A DNA stretch of 64,000 nt. Origin: Heterotrichella gracilis. Lineage: Eukaryota > Sar > Xanthophyceae > Tribonematales > Xanthonemataceae. The number at the start of each line of letters is the position of its first letter. Positions within the stretch are counted from its first letter, which is position 1. The notes under the pieces were generated by a model that had not been told where the DNA came from, searched no databases, and saw only the letters and a program-made list of their open reading frames with translations. Of the stretch, positions 35,812 to 45,500 are shown piece by piece. The stretch covers positions 1 through 64,000 of the forward strand of contig JAULBX010028048.1 of the NCBI GenBank assembly GCA_032358255.1, written 5' to 3'. The position numbers and the translations under genes were made by a program.

Positions 35812-37240
35812 GTTTTTTCTTTTTAAATAATTTTTCTATCCATAAATAATAAATGGTAATATCAAAAATAGCAGAATCTTTTGCTGCTTTGTAAGTTAAA
35901 AAAATACTTATCGGTAAAAATATCACCAGTGGCGTCCACATAGCTTGCCACACCGGAATGGTGCCTTCGTAAGCAAGACTTGTATAGGCCTCGGTTAAAA
36001 TAAAATAAGCCAAAAAGAAAAATACGGCAACCACCACCGGTAAGCCAAGACCACCTTTTTTTATAATGGCTCCCAAAGGTGCGCCCACAAAAAATAATAT
36101 GATGCATGCAAAACACACTACAATTTTTTTATGCCACTCAACATTCAAACTATCAATAGTTGCAGTTTCGGTATTATAATTTTGGTCTGCCGAATCAATA
36201 TAACTTGCGCCAGAACGTACAATATTCAATGCGTTTTCAATACATCTAAAATGATCATTCGGATTTAAGCTGTCGTAAAATTGTTTTATTGGAACAAGTT
36301 TTTTGTTATGAGCAGTAGTGATGAACGTAGATGTTCTTCCGTAAAAGAAAACACCTGATTGCCTTTCTAGTTCATGAATCCGCTTACTTAATAGCCTTTT
36401 TGTAGAATCAGCAACGGAATCTATTTGCCAGATGTTCATCATTTCTTCATGGCCCTTAAATTGATTTTCATCTGTGCGTTTTAATTTAAAATCAACTAAT
36501 TCGATATTTACCTGTAATTGCTTAAAGTTTAATTGAGCCAACGGCTTTTTGTGAGGCGAAGAACCACTCTGATTTATTACTTCCTCATAACGATTGCCAT
36601 CACGCAAGATCAATACAAGAGCACTAGTATCCGCAGTTGTTGTCAGTTTTCCGGTTTTAGCGTACATCTGTACATTATTACCTTGGTGCGCGCTGTGATC
36701 GTATATGTAAATATCCTTTAAGGTATCTTTATTTGCTGATTTTTTACCTACCCTTAAAGTATAATTATCAATTTTATTGTAGAAAATGCCTTCTTTAATG
36801 TTGACGGTGGGCTTTTTTTGACGAATATCATACAAAAGTGATTGAAATTTTAAATGCACAACAGGCAAAATAAAATTATTGAACAAAAAGGTCATTCCTG
36901 CCAAAATAACGATAAAAACAAAAACAGGTTTAATGATCTTAAAGAGCGATAGGCCTGATGATTTCATGGCTGCTAACTCATAATTTTCAGCCAGGTTACC
37001 AAAGCCCATAATTGATGCCAGTAGAACAGCCAGCGGAATACATTGAGGAATAATGGCTATCCAGGCATAAGTAAACAACTTAATAAGGTCAAAAGTATTT
37101 AATCCTTTGCCTATAAATTCGTCTAAATACGTAATTACAATTTCCACCAAAAAAAACAAGAACACACTTATGAATAGTGTTATGATAAAAGGGGGTAAAA
37201 ACGACTTTAACGTTAGTGTATGTAGTTTTTTTAAGAACAC
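35804..37240 (-). CDS. LptF/LptG-family lipopolysaccharide export permease
   Basis: 478 residues, GTG start (GTG TTC TTA AAA). Three N-terminal transmembrane helices with the motif FGNLAENYELAAMKSSGLSL near residue 86, the coupling region where LptF/G contacts the LptB ATPase. A periplasmic beta-jellyroll of about 150-330 follows, then three C-terminal helices (KKIVVCFACIILFFVGAPLG, GGLGLPVVVAVFFFLAY). It pulls LPS out of the inner membrane. First gene of a four-gene leftward operon ending with the OstA-like gene. Confidence 0.93.
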   Translation of the reverse strand: MFLKKLHTLTLKSFLPPFIITLFISVFLFFLVEIVITYLDEFIGKGLNTFDLIKLFTYAWIAIIPQCIPLAVLLASIMGFGNLAENYELAAMKSSGLSLFKIIKPVFVFIVILAGMTFLFNNFILPVVHLKFQSLLYDIRQKKPTVNIKEGIFYNKIDNYTLRVGKKSANKDTLKDIYIYDHSAHQGNNVQMYAKTGKLTTTADTSALVLILRDGNRYEEVINQSGSSPHKKPLAQLNFKQLQVNIELVDFKLKRTDENQFKGHEEMMNIWQIDSVADSTKRLLSKRIHELERQSGVFFYGRTSTFITTAHNKKLVPIKQFYDSLNPNDHFRCIENALNIVRSGASYIDSADQNYNTETATIDSLNVEWHKKIVVCFACIILFFVGAPLGAIIKKGGLGLPVVVAVFFFLAYFILTEAYTSLAYEGTIPVWQAMWTPLVIFLPISIFLTYKAAKDSAIFDITIYYLWIEKLFKKKKLA

Positions 37241-37303
37241 AATAATTGCTTAAAATTACATTAATTTAGTTATTTTTAAGGTGATAAATTAACTAAACTT
37301 TGT

Positions 37304-37311
37304 TATTTTTG
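37304..37311 (+). promoter_or_regulatory. -7 element immediately before the GT2 start
   Basis: TATTTTTG matches TAnnTTTG; it ends six bases before the ATG at 37318, predicting a leaderless or nearly leaderless transcript. Confidence 0.5.
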
Positions 37312-37317
37312 CTGCTT

Positions 37318-38067
37318 ATGATTAATGGAAAAAAAATAATAGCCGTTTTACCTGCATATAATGCGGCACTTACATTAAAAAAAACGTACGACGAGATACC
37401 TTTTGATATTGTTGACGATGTTGTTTTAGTGGATGATTGCAGTAAGGACAATACAGCTGAAGTGGCTAGAAACATTGGCATTAAACATGTTATCACCCAT
37501 GAAAAAAATAAGGGTTACGGTGGCAATCAAAAAACATGTTATGATAAGGCAATGGAGCTAGGTGGTGACATTGTTATTATGCTGCATCCCGATTACCAAT
37601 ATACTCCAAAACTTATTCATAGCTTAAGTTACCTTATTGCAAATGATCTTTATCCTGTTGCCTTTGGCTCAAGGATACTTGGCAAAGGTGCCTTAAAAGG
37701 CGGAATGCCCATGTATAAATACATATTTAACCGTATGTTAACCTTTTCTCAGAATGTATTAATAAATCAAAAACTTTCTGAGTATCACACCGGTTACAGA
37801 GCCTTTTCAAAAGAGGTTATTCAAAAGATCAATTACCACGCAAATTCAGATGATTTTGTTTTTGATAACCAAATGATCTCGCAAATATTTTACGCTGGTT
37901 TTGATATTGCTGAAGTAACCTGCCCAACCAAATATTTTCCAGAGGCAAGCTCTATTAATTTTGCCAGGAGTTCAAAATATGGTATGGGTGTATTAGGCGT
38001 TTCATTTACTCACTTTTTTAATAAGCTGGGAATAATGAAATCAGAAATTTATAAAACAAGAAATTAA
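37318..38067 (+). CDS. DPM1-like GT2-family glycosyltransferase
   Basis: 249 residues from the ATG at 37318; a frame starting at TTG 37300 would run through the -7 element and is rejected. The GT-A domain has IAVLPAYNAALTLKKTYDEI, VLVDDCSKDNTAEVA near residue 39, NKGYGGNQKT and IVIMLHPDYQY (metal site region), with YHTGYRAFSKEV near residue 155. This resembles soluble dolichol- or undecaprenol-phosphate sugar transferases. The next gene follows by four bases. Divergent from the LptF/G operon. Confidence 0.88.
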   Translation: MINGKKIIAVLPAYNAALTLKKTYDEIPFDIVDDVVLVDDCSKDNTAEVARNIGIKHVITHEKNKGYGGNQKTCYDKAMELGGDIVIMLHPDYQYTPKLIHSLSYLIANDLYPVAFGSRILGKGALKGGMPMYKYIFNRMLTFSQNVLINQKLSEYHTGYRAFSKEVIQKINYHANSDDFVFDNQMISQIFYAGFDIAEVTCPTKYFPEASSINFARSSKYGMGVLGVSFTHFFNKLGIMKSEIYKTRN

Positions 38068-38071
38068 AAAA

Positions 38072-38743
38072 ATGGCTGTTTATCGTTTTAGAGTTTGTTT
38101 AGAAGAGAACGAAGATATCTATAGAGATATTGATATTCGCACGGTTCAAACATTTGAGCAATTTCATAACATAATACAGGATAGTTTTAAATTTGACAAT
38201 AAACACTCGGCTTCGTTTTTTGTAAGCGATGATTATTGGCGTAAAGGTCAGGAGATCACCTTAAAAAAAGAAGATCTTCCATTGGAAGAAGATGAAATTC
38301 GCAAGGGTGTTGATCCAAAAAAATTAATGGCCGATGTAAAAATCGCGAAATTCATTGAGCAACCACACCAGCGTTTTGTATATGTATTTGACCCCATTGT
38401 GCAATGGAATTTTTTAATTGAAATGATAAAAATTGCAGATGAAAGTCCTAAAGTTACCTACCCTGTTTGTATAAAAACTTTTGGTACCGCACCGAAGCAG
38501 TACAAGCAAATAAATATGGCTAAAGAAGAACTTAGTCCCGATCTTGCTATGGCAGGCTTATTGAACGAACTGGAAGTAGAAGACGAAGAAATTTATAAGA
38601 CCATTGATACAGGAGAAGAAGCTGTTGAGGAAGCGGATATAAATAGTCTTGAAGGTGAAGAAGGCGATGCGGATGTAGAAGATGAAAATGCTGAAGAAGA
38701 AGATGCCGGCGATTTTACTTTTGATGAAGAAGAAGATCACTAA
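38072..38743 (+). CDS. Plasmid pRiA4b ORF-3-like protein with acidic tail
   Basis: 223 residues. The N-terminal part (VYRFRVCLEENEDIYRDIDI, TFEQFHNIIQDSFKFDNKH, SASFFVSDDYW) matches the pRiA4b ORF-3 / IS1096 TnpR-like domain, which despite its name is widespread in chromosomes. Residues of about 175-223 are almost entirely acidic (EEGDADVEDENAEEEDAG). Function unknown; the domain is not a transposase. It follows the GT2 gene by four bases, probably in one transcript, and converges on the flippase gene with two bases between stops. Confidence 0.82.
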   Translation: MAVYRFRVCLEENEDIYRDIDIRTVQTFEQFHNIIQDSFKFDNKHSASFFVSDDYWRKGQEITLKKEDLPLEEDEIRKGVDPKKLMADVKIAKFIEQPHQRFVYVFDPIVQWNFLIEMIKIADESPKVTYPVCIKTFGTAPKQYKQINMAKEELSPDLAMAGLLNELEVEDEEIYKTIDTGEEAVEEADINSLEGEEGDADVEDENAEEEDAGDFTFDEEEDH

Positions 38744-38745
38744 AA

Positions 38746-40224
38746 CTACTTCTTAAATACCCTTAGTTTTATTGCATTAAATATCTCGGGCGCTAACTTT
38801 AAATAGTAGGTTGCTGCGATGTAAATTGTTGCTACAACAGATCCTTTTACAAAAAGATTCACAAAAGAATTATTACTTATTTCAGGAAAGAAATATCCAA
38901 TAAATGTACACACAACAATAATCAGAAAAATTACAAATGACCTTGACGTGTAGGGTTGAAATTTAAACTTGCGATAAATAAAAATAAATTTAATTAGATT
39001 ATAAATTAATGAAGCCGCCACAGAAGCAATAGCAGCGCCATAAATACCGAACAAAGGAATTAAAAAAATATTCAGAAAAATGGTTATAACCAGTGTTATT
39101 ACCAATAAAATTGTTCCAAGCACATAGTGTTTTGAATAGAACATGATGGCAGAGTTAACGCCGGTAGAAATATTAATAAGCGCACCAAGACCAACAATAT
39201 AAACAACGTCAATACAATTTAAATAAGACTCCGGCAACTGAGCTATCTCATAAACATATTTAGTGCATGTATTAATACCTATAAATAAAAAGCCCCCAAT
39301 TAATAGTAAATATTTTACCGAATCTTTATAGATCTTTTCGATCTCAATTAAATTATTCTTGGCGAAGCTATCTGCTATTTTTGTGTGACTAATGCGCTCC
39401 AAAGCCCCAAGAGGAACTTCAATAAAAGATGCAATAAAAATGGCGGTGGTATATACGGCAACTAATTTTAGGTCGGCTGCACCTAAAAAAATGGCATCAA
39501 CTTTTCTAAGCGCTATGGATGCAAAAGAAGCCAGGCAAAGCAGTAAACCAAAGCGCAACATTTGTCTGGAAGAATGTTGTTGAAAAAGTGCTTTACTCGG
39601 AATAAAGGAGATCTTATCTACCAAAAGAATATACCCTACGATAATTAATAATTCTATTGCGTAAAGCCCAATAAAACAATACACGTATTGATCGAATGAA
39701 ATGAACTTATTGAAATACAAAATAGTTATAAGCATGGTTCCCAAACGCAAACAGATATCATTCAAGAATGAAGGAATGGTTGATTTAAATAAAGCTTGGC
39801 AATAAGCAGTAGTAATGGTTATAGCAGAAACAATAAATGTAAAAGGAATAATAAAAAGAAAATAGTTAACGAATAAAGAAGCATCTTCAACGTAATAATT
39901 TGTTATAGCAGGTTTAAAGATCAACAGCAGTGCTGCAGAAATCGCAAACCCAATGAAAAACACAAGTAAAACAAAACCCGCAAAGCCGTTGTGTTTATTT
40001 TCTTTATCCTTAAAAAACGGAAAGTATTTTACAATTATGTTTGGTAAGCCTAACGGAACAGCAAGCCCTATCAAATAAGCAAATTCATATAATAAACGAG
40101 TCAATCCAAGTTCTTCTTCGCTTAATAATTTAGGCTGAATAAAGAGAATATTTACAGCGCCAATAATAATACCTATGTAGGTAATAATGGTATTTTTTAT
40201 TCCTTGTCGTTTTATAACGCCCAC
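38746..40224 (-). CDS. Oligosaccharide flippase (Wzx/MATE-like)
   Basis: 492 residues with about 12-14 transmembrane helices over the whole length. N-terminal GIKNTIITYIGIIIGAVNIL and the YEFAYLIGLAVPLGLPNIIVKYFP segment are typical of polysaccharide biosynthesis flippases; PLFGIYGAAIASVAASLIYNL is the characteristic late helix. It moves lipid-linked oligosaccharide across the inner membrane. The start is GTG, directly adjoining the TAA of the GT4 gene, so translation is coupled. Last gene of a methyltransferase-GT4-flippase operon. Confidence 0.9.
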   Translation of the reverse strand: MGVIKRQGIKNTIITYIGIIIGAVNILFIQPKLLSEEELGLTRLLYEFAYLIGLAVPLGLPNIIVKYFPFFKDKENKHNGFAGFVLLVFFIGFAISAALLLIFKPAITNYYVEDASLFVNYFLFIIPFTFIVSAITITTAYCQALFKSTIPSFLNDICLRLGTMLITILYFNKFISFDQYVYCFIGLYAIELLIIVGYILLVDKISFIPSKALFQQHSSRQMLRFGLLLCLASFASIALRKVDAIFLGAADLKLVAVYTTAIFIASFIEVPLGALERISHTKIADSFAKNNLIEIEKIYKDSVKYLLLIGGFLFIGINTCTKYVYEIAQLPESYLNCIDVVYIVGLGALINISTGVNSAIMFYSKHYVLGTILLVITLVITIFLNIFLIPLFGIYGAAIASVAASLIYNLIKFIFIYRKFKFQPYTSRSFVIFLIIVVCTFIGYFFPEISNNSFVNLFVKGSVVATIYIAATYYLKLAPEIFNAIKLRVFKK

Positions 40225-41271
40225 TTACTCTAATTTTTGTAATTCGGATAACAGTTTGCTCTTCCGTTTCTCAAACGTATAATTTTCTTCAATACGTTTT
40301 CTTGCCTTTTTACCTAAAGTACTAACATCGGTTCTGTTCAAAGCTTCATTTATAAGTAAGTGAAGCTCATTTTCGTCTTTGTGTTTTAGTATATATCCGC
40401 AATCACTTACAATATCCGGCATGCCACCAACTGCTGATACAATGGGTACACACTCGCACAGCATGCCCTCTGATAACGCATTAGGGAAGCCTTCTGATAA
40501 CGATAATTGCAAATAAAATTGCATCTTGCTTAATAACGGTTGGATTTGATCATTAGGCATATTTTCTAATAATTTAACATTGGCAGGTGCAGCAGTTTTA
40601 ATAGAAGAACCGCCAACAACGTAAAAAGTTGCGTAAGGAAATTTTGGTGCTATTGCAAAGATCATATCAATACCCTTTAAGCTAAAACCAAAACGCGAGC
40701 CCAACCCTGCCCCTATTGTTATAAAGGAATTTTTTTCTTTTTCAGAATTACAAAACCACTTTTTACTATCATAACCGTTATGAATAACCTCAACTTTTGT
40801 TTTAAGGCCATTAATAAAATACTTAAAGCCCTGCTTTGGATGGTCGTTCGGCTGATAGCTATAGTCATATTCCACCAACGTTTGATGAACCGGTAAAATA
40901 AGATCGCAATTTTTAAACGAAAACGAAGTTGTAAACCTCATTGAAGAAGTATTAAAGTTACCATAATTGATTGATGGAAAGGCCACGCAGTCAGTACCAC
41001 CCGCAACTATTACCGATCTTTTGAAGAATATTTTCGCAAAAAGAATAGGCAAAAAAGAATAATGCCCCGCAAACTGACACACAATTAATTTTGCACCAAA
41101 AATATTTCCAATCAAAAATAATTTTTGTTTTATAAATTGAAAAATGTAATTGGATTTGTTTGTAGTATCAAAGAAAAACTCTTTAACATTATATTTTTCC
41201 TGTAAGATCTCAATATCTTTAATAACAAAAGAAGAACGACCTGCATGAAAATATAAAAGTTTTTGCTTCAA
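40225..41271 (-). CDS. GT4-like glycosyltransferase
   Basis: 348 residues with TTG start (TTG AAG CAA AAA). Motifs: LLYFHAGRSSFVIKDIEILQ at the start, VIVAGGTDCVAFPSINYG, VEVIHNGYDSKKWFC, and the donor site EGFPNALSEGMLCECVPI with EX7E-like spacing and SAVGGMPDIV. It should transfer a sugar to an envelope or exopolysaccharide precursor. It lies between a methyltransferase and a flippase on one leftward transcript. Confidence 0.88.
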   Translation of the reverse strand: MKQKLLYFHAGRSSFVIKDIEILQEKYNVKEFFFDTTNKSNYIFQFIKQKLFLIGNIFGAKLIVCQFAGHYSFLPILFAKIFFKRSVIVAGGTDCVAFPSINYGNFNTSSMRFTTSFSFKNCDLILPVHQTLVEYDYSYQPNDHPKQGFKYFINGLKTKVEVIHNGYDSKKWFCNSEKEKNSFITIGAGLGSRFGFSLKGIDMIFAIAPKFPYATFYVVGGSSIKTAAPANVKLLENMPNDQIQPLLSKMQFYLQLSLSEGFPNALSEGMLCECVPIVSAVGGMPDIVSDCGYILKHKDENELHLLINEALNRTDVSTLGKKARKRIEENYTFEKRKSKLLSELQKLE

Positions 41272-41277
41272 TTTAAA

Positions 41278-41976
41278 TTAAGCCAGTTTGCTTTTGGTGT
41301 TCTCAATAGCCCTCGTTAACTTCCCTTTTAAATTAACTGTTTTTACGCTTGGGTCTTTTTTTAGAACAACGCTTAAATAATCATTTACGTCGTAGTGCAA
41401 TGAATACGGGTTCATAGAATATAATTTAAATCCAAATGGATATGAATTATTTAAAAGATCTTGCATTGAAAGTGACTGATCAATGATCTGTAATTTTTTA
41501 GGATCATTCTCGCGCACCCAGTTCAAATAATTGGGTTCAGGAATATTTATCAAAATAACCGCTTTGTCGCTACTTAATTTAGAAACAGTTTCGAAGATGT
41601 TTGCATGCTGCTCAACGGGTATATGCTCTAAAACATCGGGAAACACTATAAAATCAAATTTAGTTTTATGAGTAAAATTACTCATATCGTTCACCAAAAA
41701 CTCCGCCTTTTTATGAAAAGCGTTAAAGGTCTTTGCCATGTTTATGCTTTCCGGACTAATATCCAAGCCAACAAAACTGCCATCGGCAATGTATTTTAAA
41801 ATTAAATTGCTTACAGTACCAATGCCACAGCCAATCTCGAGCACATTAGAGTTAGGTTTTAAGCCCACACTTTTTAAATTCTTAAAAATGGTGCGATGAC
41901 GGATATTTATACCGAGTTGTTTTTGATGCTCTTTAAACGTATCGTAATACTCTTTAACCTGCTCTTTTGTTGCCAT
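41278..41976 (-). CDS. Class I SAM-dependent methyltransferase
   Basis: 232 residues from the ATG at 41976; TTG six bases upstream is an alternative. Motif I is VLEIGCGIGTVSNLI near residue 43, then GLDISPESINMAK, an acidic motif II, and FIVFPDVLEHIPVEQH (motif III with DVLEH). The middle resembles UbiE/COQ5-like enzymes, and the context with a glycosyltransferase and flippase suggests a glycan or lipid-linked sugar substrate, which is inference. First gene of its operon. Confidence 0.88.
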   Translation of the reverse strand: MATKEQVKEYYDTFKEHQKQLGINIRHRTIFKNLKSVGLKPNSNVLEIGCGIGTVSNLILKYIADGSFVGLDISPESINMAKTFNAFHKKAEFLVNDMSNFTHKTKFDFIVFPDVLEHIPVEQHANIFETVSKLSSDKAVILINIPEPNYLNWVRENDPKKLQIIDQSLSMQDLLNNSYPFGFKLYSMNPYSLHYDVNDYLSVVLKKDPSVKTVNLKGKLTRAIENTKSKLA

Positions 41977-42051
41977 GTTCAAATATACGTTTTATTAAAA
42001 AACTTTTAAAACCGATAAAAGATAAATGATAAACGATTAAAGAACAAGTTT

Positions 42052-42351
42052 TTAGTTCATTATCAGCTCAGGAAGGCCGATTGGTGCAGCATCGAAAAAC
42101 GCCAGTTCGTGAATTTTTACTGTAACATCTTTAATAATAGGGAAAGTGCTTAAAATATCCATTACTGCTTTTTCGTCTTTAGCCTCCATAAAAACCCAAA
42201 CATTCTTACGCTCCATGTCTAACGAATAGTTTAAAATAACGCGGTTTTCTAAAAGATCATTAATTCTTTTTGTTTGTTTTGGAACAAGATCCCAAAATTT
42301 TGGAGTGAAAACTTCAGGCAAAACAATATGTACTAAAAAAATGTCTTTCAT
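42052..42351 (-). CDS. Small ferredoxin-like-fold protein, function unknown
   Basis: 99 residues, no signal or membrane segment. The pattern KDIFLVHIVLPE (strand), FWDLVPKQTKRINDLLEN (helix), VILNYSLDMERKNVWVFMEAK (strands), DEKAVMDILSTFPII (helix), DVTVKIHELAFF (strand) suggests a YciI/muconolactone isomerase-like dimeric alpha-beta barrel. I do not recognise a specific family. Alone between the methyltransferase operon and the giant SBBP gene. Confidence 0.7.
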   Translation of the reverse strand: MKDIFLVHIVLPEVFTPKFWDLVPKQTKRINDLLENRVILNYSLDMERKNVWVFMEAKDEKAVMDILSTFPIIKDVTVKIHELAFFDAAPIGLPELIMN

Positions 42352-42518
42352 GTGGGTATTACAAATTTAAGCTAAAATAGAAGCACTTTTACAAGAAAAT
42401 GAGCCTTAACCGGATTTTAGCAAATTATTAACCCTTATAACCTGTTAACCACTTATTTCGCTACCATTGCCACTTATTAAAAAGCTTCATTTTTAGGCTT
42501 TTAAATATTAAATTTACA

Positions 42519-45500
42519 ATGGCGATGAAGCTAAGCGCACATAGGCAAATTTTCTCCCTTTTATTAACTGCTTTTACATTATATGTAAGAGCTAATGAGT
42601 TGCCTAAGACCCCAACAATTAGTTTTAAAGAAAATAAAGGCCAGGTTAGCGACCAATTCTACAAACCGCGACCAGATATTTTATTTTCGGGAACAGATGG
42701 TAAATTGGTTTTTCATTTAAAGAATAATGGTATTTCTTACCAATTAAATAGAGTTGATGCCTGGAAAAAACAAGAAGGAATGAGCCCAATCCTCCACTCT
42801 AAAGGAAATGAAGCGCAACCTGATCAAATAACGGTTTACCGTTTAGACATTAATTGGTTAAATGCAAATACAAATGCTTTGATAAAAAAAGGAGAAGCAC
42901 TAGAAGGTTTTGATAATTATTATCTGGAATCTTGTCCGCAAGGCGCATTAAATGTAAAGAGTTATAAGAACATTATCTACCAGCAATTGTATTCCGGCAT
43001 TGATCTTAAATGGTACGAAAAGAACGGTAATTTAAAATACGATTACATGGTTGCCGCAGGGGCTGATCACAAACAAATTCAATTAGAATTTACCGGTGCA
43101 GAAAAATTGAGCATTAATAAAAAAGGCGAATTAATAATTAAAACGCCTTTGGGTGAGTTAATAGAGGCCGCACCTTGCGTTACACAAAACGGTAAGCAGC
43201 TTTTTGCAAAGTGGGTTATAAATAAAAGCGTTGTTTCTTTTGATATTAAAAACATTGATCCAGTCCTACCCTTTATTATTGATCCTTTAATTCGTGTGTG
43301 GGGCACTTATTATGGTGGACTATCAGTTGAATCGTCATGCTTTCCGATAACAGATATTTTTGGCAATGTTTATTTAAGTGGTGAAACTAAATCAAGTAAT
43401 CTTACTAGCATTGCCACGGTTGGCGCACATCAAACTACTTATGCCGGCGGAGCCAATTGGGGCGATGCTTTTTTAGTGAAATTTAATTCCGGCGGTGTTC
43501 GTCAATGGGGCACATACTACGGAGGAGCTCAAAGTGATTTTGCTAATTGTATTTGTGTAGATGCAATTGGGAATATTTATATGGCTGGCGGTACTTCTGC
43601 CACAAACCCTTTAGTTATTGCTACTCCCGGTTCCCATCAGCCTGTTTCTGGCGGTTCGCCTTTGGTTAACGGTACAAGTGATGCCTTTCTTGCAAAGTTC
43701 GATCCGAATGGTATAAGGCTTTGGGGCACTTTTTATGGAGGTAATGGTTATGAATGGGCTTATGGCTGTATACTCGATGGTGCAAACGTATACATGACCG
43801 GATTATCTTCAACGGCAAGCGGTACAAGTATTGCGACAACGGGTTGCCAACAGCCTTTAAATGGAGGAGGACAAGGAGATGCTTTTCTTGTAAAATTTAC
43901 TACGGCCGGTGTTCGCTTATGGGGCACACTTTATGGAGGAGCTGGCAGAGAAGATCCTGGCATCCCTGCTGTTGATGCCTTAGGTAATGTTTATATGCCC
44001 GGGGGAACAACTGCACCTAGCAGCACAAATATGACAACTTCTGGCTGTCATCAACCAAACTATGGCGGAGGACCTTCGGATGGATTTTTAGTAAAATATG
44101 ATCCTTCTGGAACAATGCAATGGGGAACATATTACGGCGGCATTGGCGATGATGCAAGCTGGACAGTAAAAATATTTAATAATAATTTATATTTATATGG
44201 TGGAACTACAACAGGCACAGGCACTGTAATTGCAACTCCCGGCACGCATCAACAATTTTATGCAGGCGGCGGAGATGCATTTTTGGCTACATTCGATCTT
44301 GCGGGTGTAAGGCAATGGGCCACTTATTATGGAGGAGTTGGGGCTGAGGATGGTATGAATTTGGAAATTGATGTTTCCGGAAATATTTATTTATTTGGAA
44401 TGACCTCAACCCCTTCCGGAAACGCAATTGCTACGCCGTGCACATATCAAGATATTTGCGGAGGATCTAACGATTGTTTTGCTGCAAAATTTAATAATGC
44501 AGGGGTACGACAATGGGGAACATATTATGGAGGCGTTGGAGCAGAAAACTTTGGTTGGGGTTGTTTGGAACAGTCAACCGGAGATATTTATTTATCCGGC
44601 AATACCACGGCCGCTTCAGCCGCAATAATAATTACTGCAGGTAGTCATCAACCTATCTACGGTGGTGGTGGTAGTGATGTCTTCCTTTCAAAATTTAACC
44701 CTTGTGTTCCTGTTATGCCACCTAATATTACTCCACCGCCTTTAATGACCATCTGCGCAGGTAATAGCACAATCTTAAGCTCTTCTTTAACCTGTGGACT
44801 TAATTGGTTCAATGCTCCTTTAGGAGGTAATTTACTTGGAACTGGACCAAACCTAAACACATCAACTCTTTCAACAACAACCACTTTTTATATCGAAGAT
44901 CCTTCCTGCGGTATTACAACAACCAGAACTGCCGTGGAGGTAACGGTTGTGCCATTGCCGGTTATAAATATTGTTACAAACAACCCGCTTATTTGCATTG
45001 GACAAAGCGCTACAATAACTGCAACTGGCGCTACCACGTATACCTGGGCTCCTTCTATCAGCTTAAATACAACATTAGATTTTTCAGTAATTGCAACACC
45101 TGTTGTAAATAGCATTTACACAGTTACCGGTAGTAATGGCAATTGCAGCGGCACAAATTCAATTCCTATTAATTTAGTCCCCGAGCCTGCACCCGCAATA
45201 ACTGCTACTGATAACAAGGTCTGTTTTGGGTCTACCTTGACACTAAATGCTTCAGGTGCACAAACATACAGTTGGTTGCCTGCTAATGTTCTTTCTGCAC
45301 CTAACGGTTCTTTGGTTGTAGCATCGCCTACCTCAGCAACTAACTTTACGTTGATTGGTGTAAACACTATTGGTATGGTAAGCTGTATTGAAGCAACAAC
45401 CTACTCAGTTAATGTTCTACCCTACGCTGTTCCCGTTATTTCGGGTAATGTAACTATTTGTGAAGGCGATGATGCGGTTTTAACTGTAAGCGGCGGCAAT

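Noticed and set aside
38072-38743. IS1096/plasmid-derived mobile element because of the pRiA4b ORF-3 name
   Set aside because: No transposase, terminal inverted repeats or target duplications nearby; the domain is common in chromosomes.
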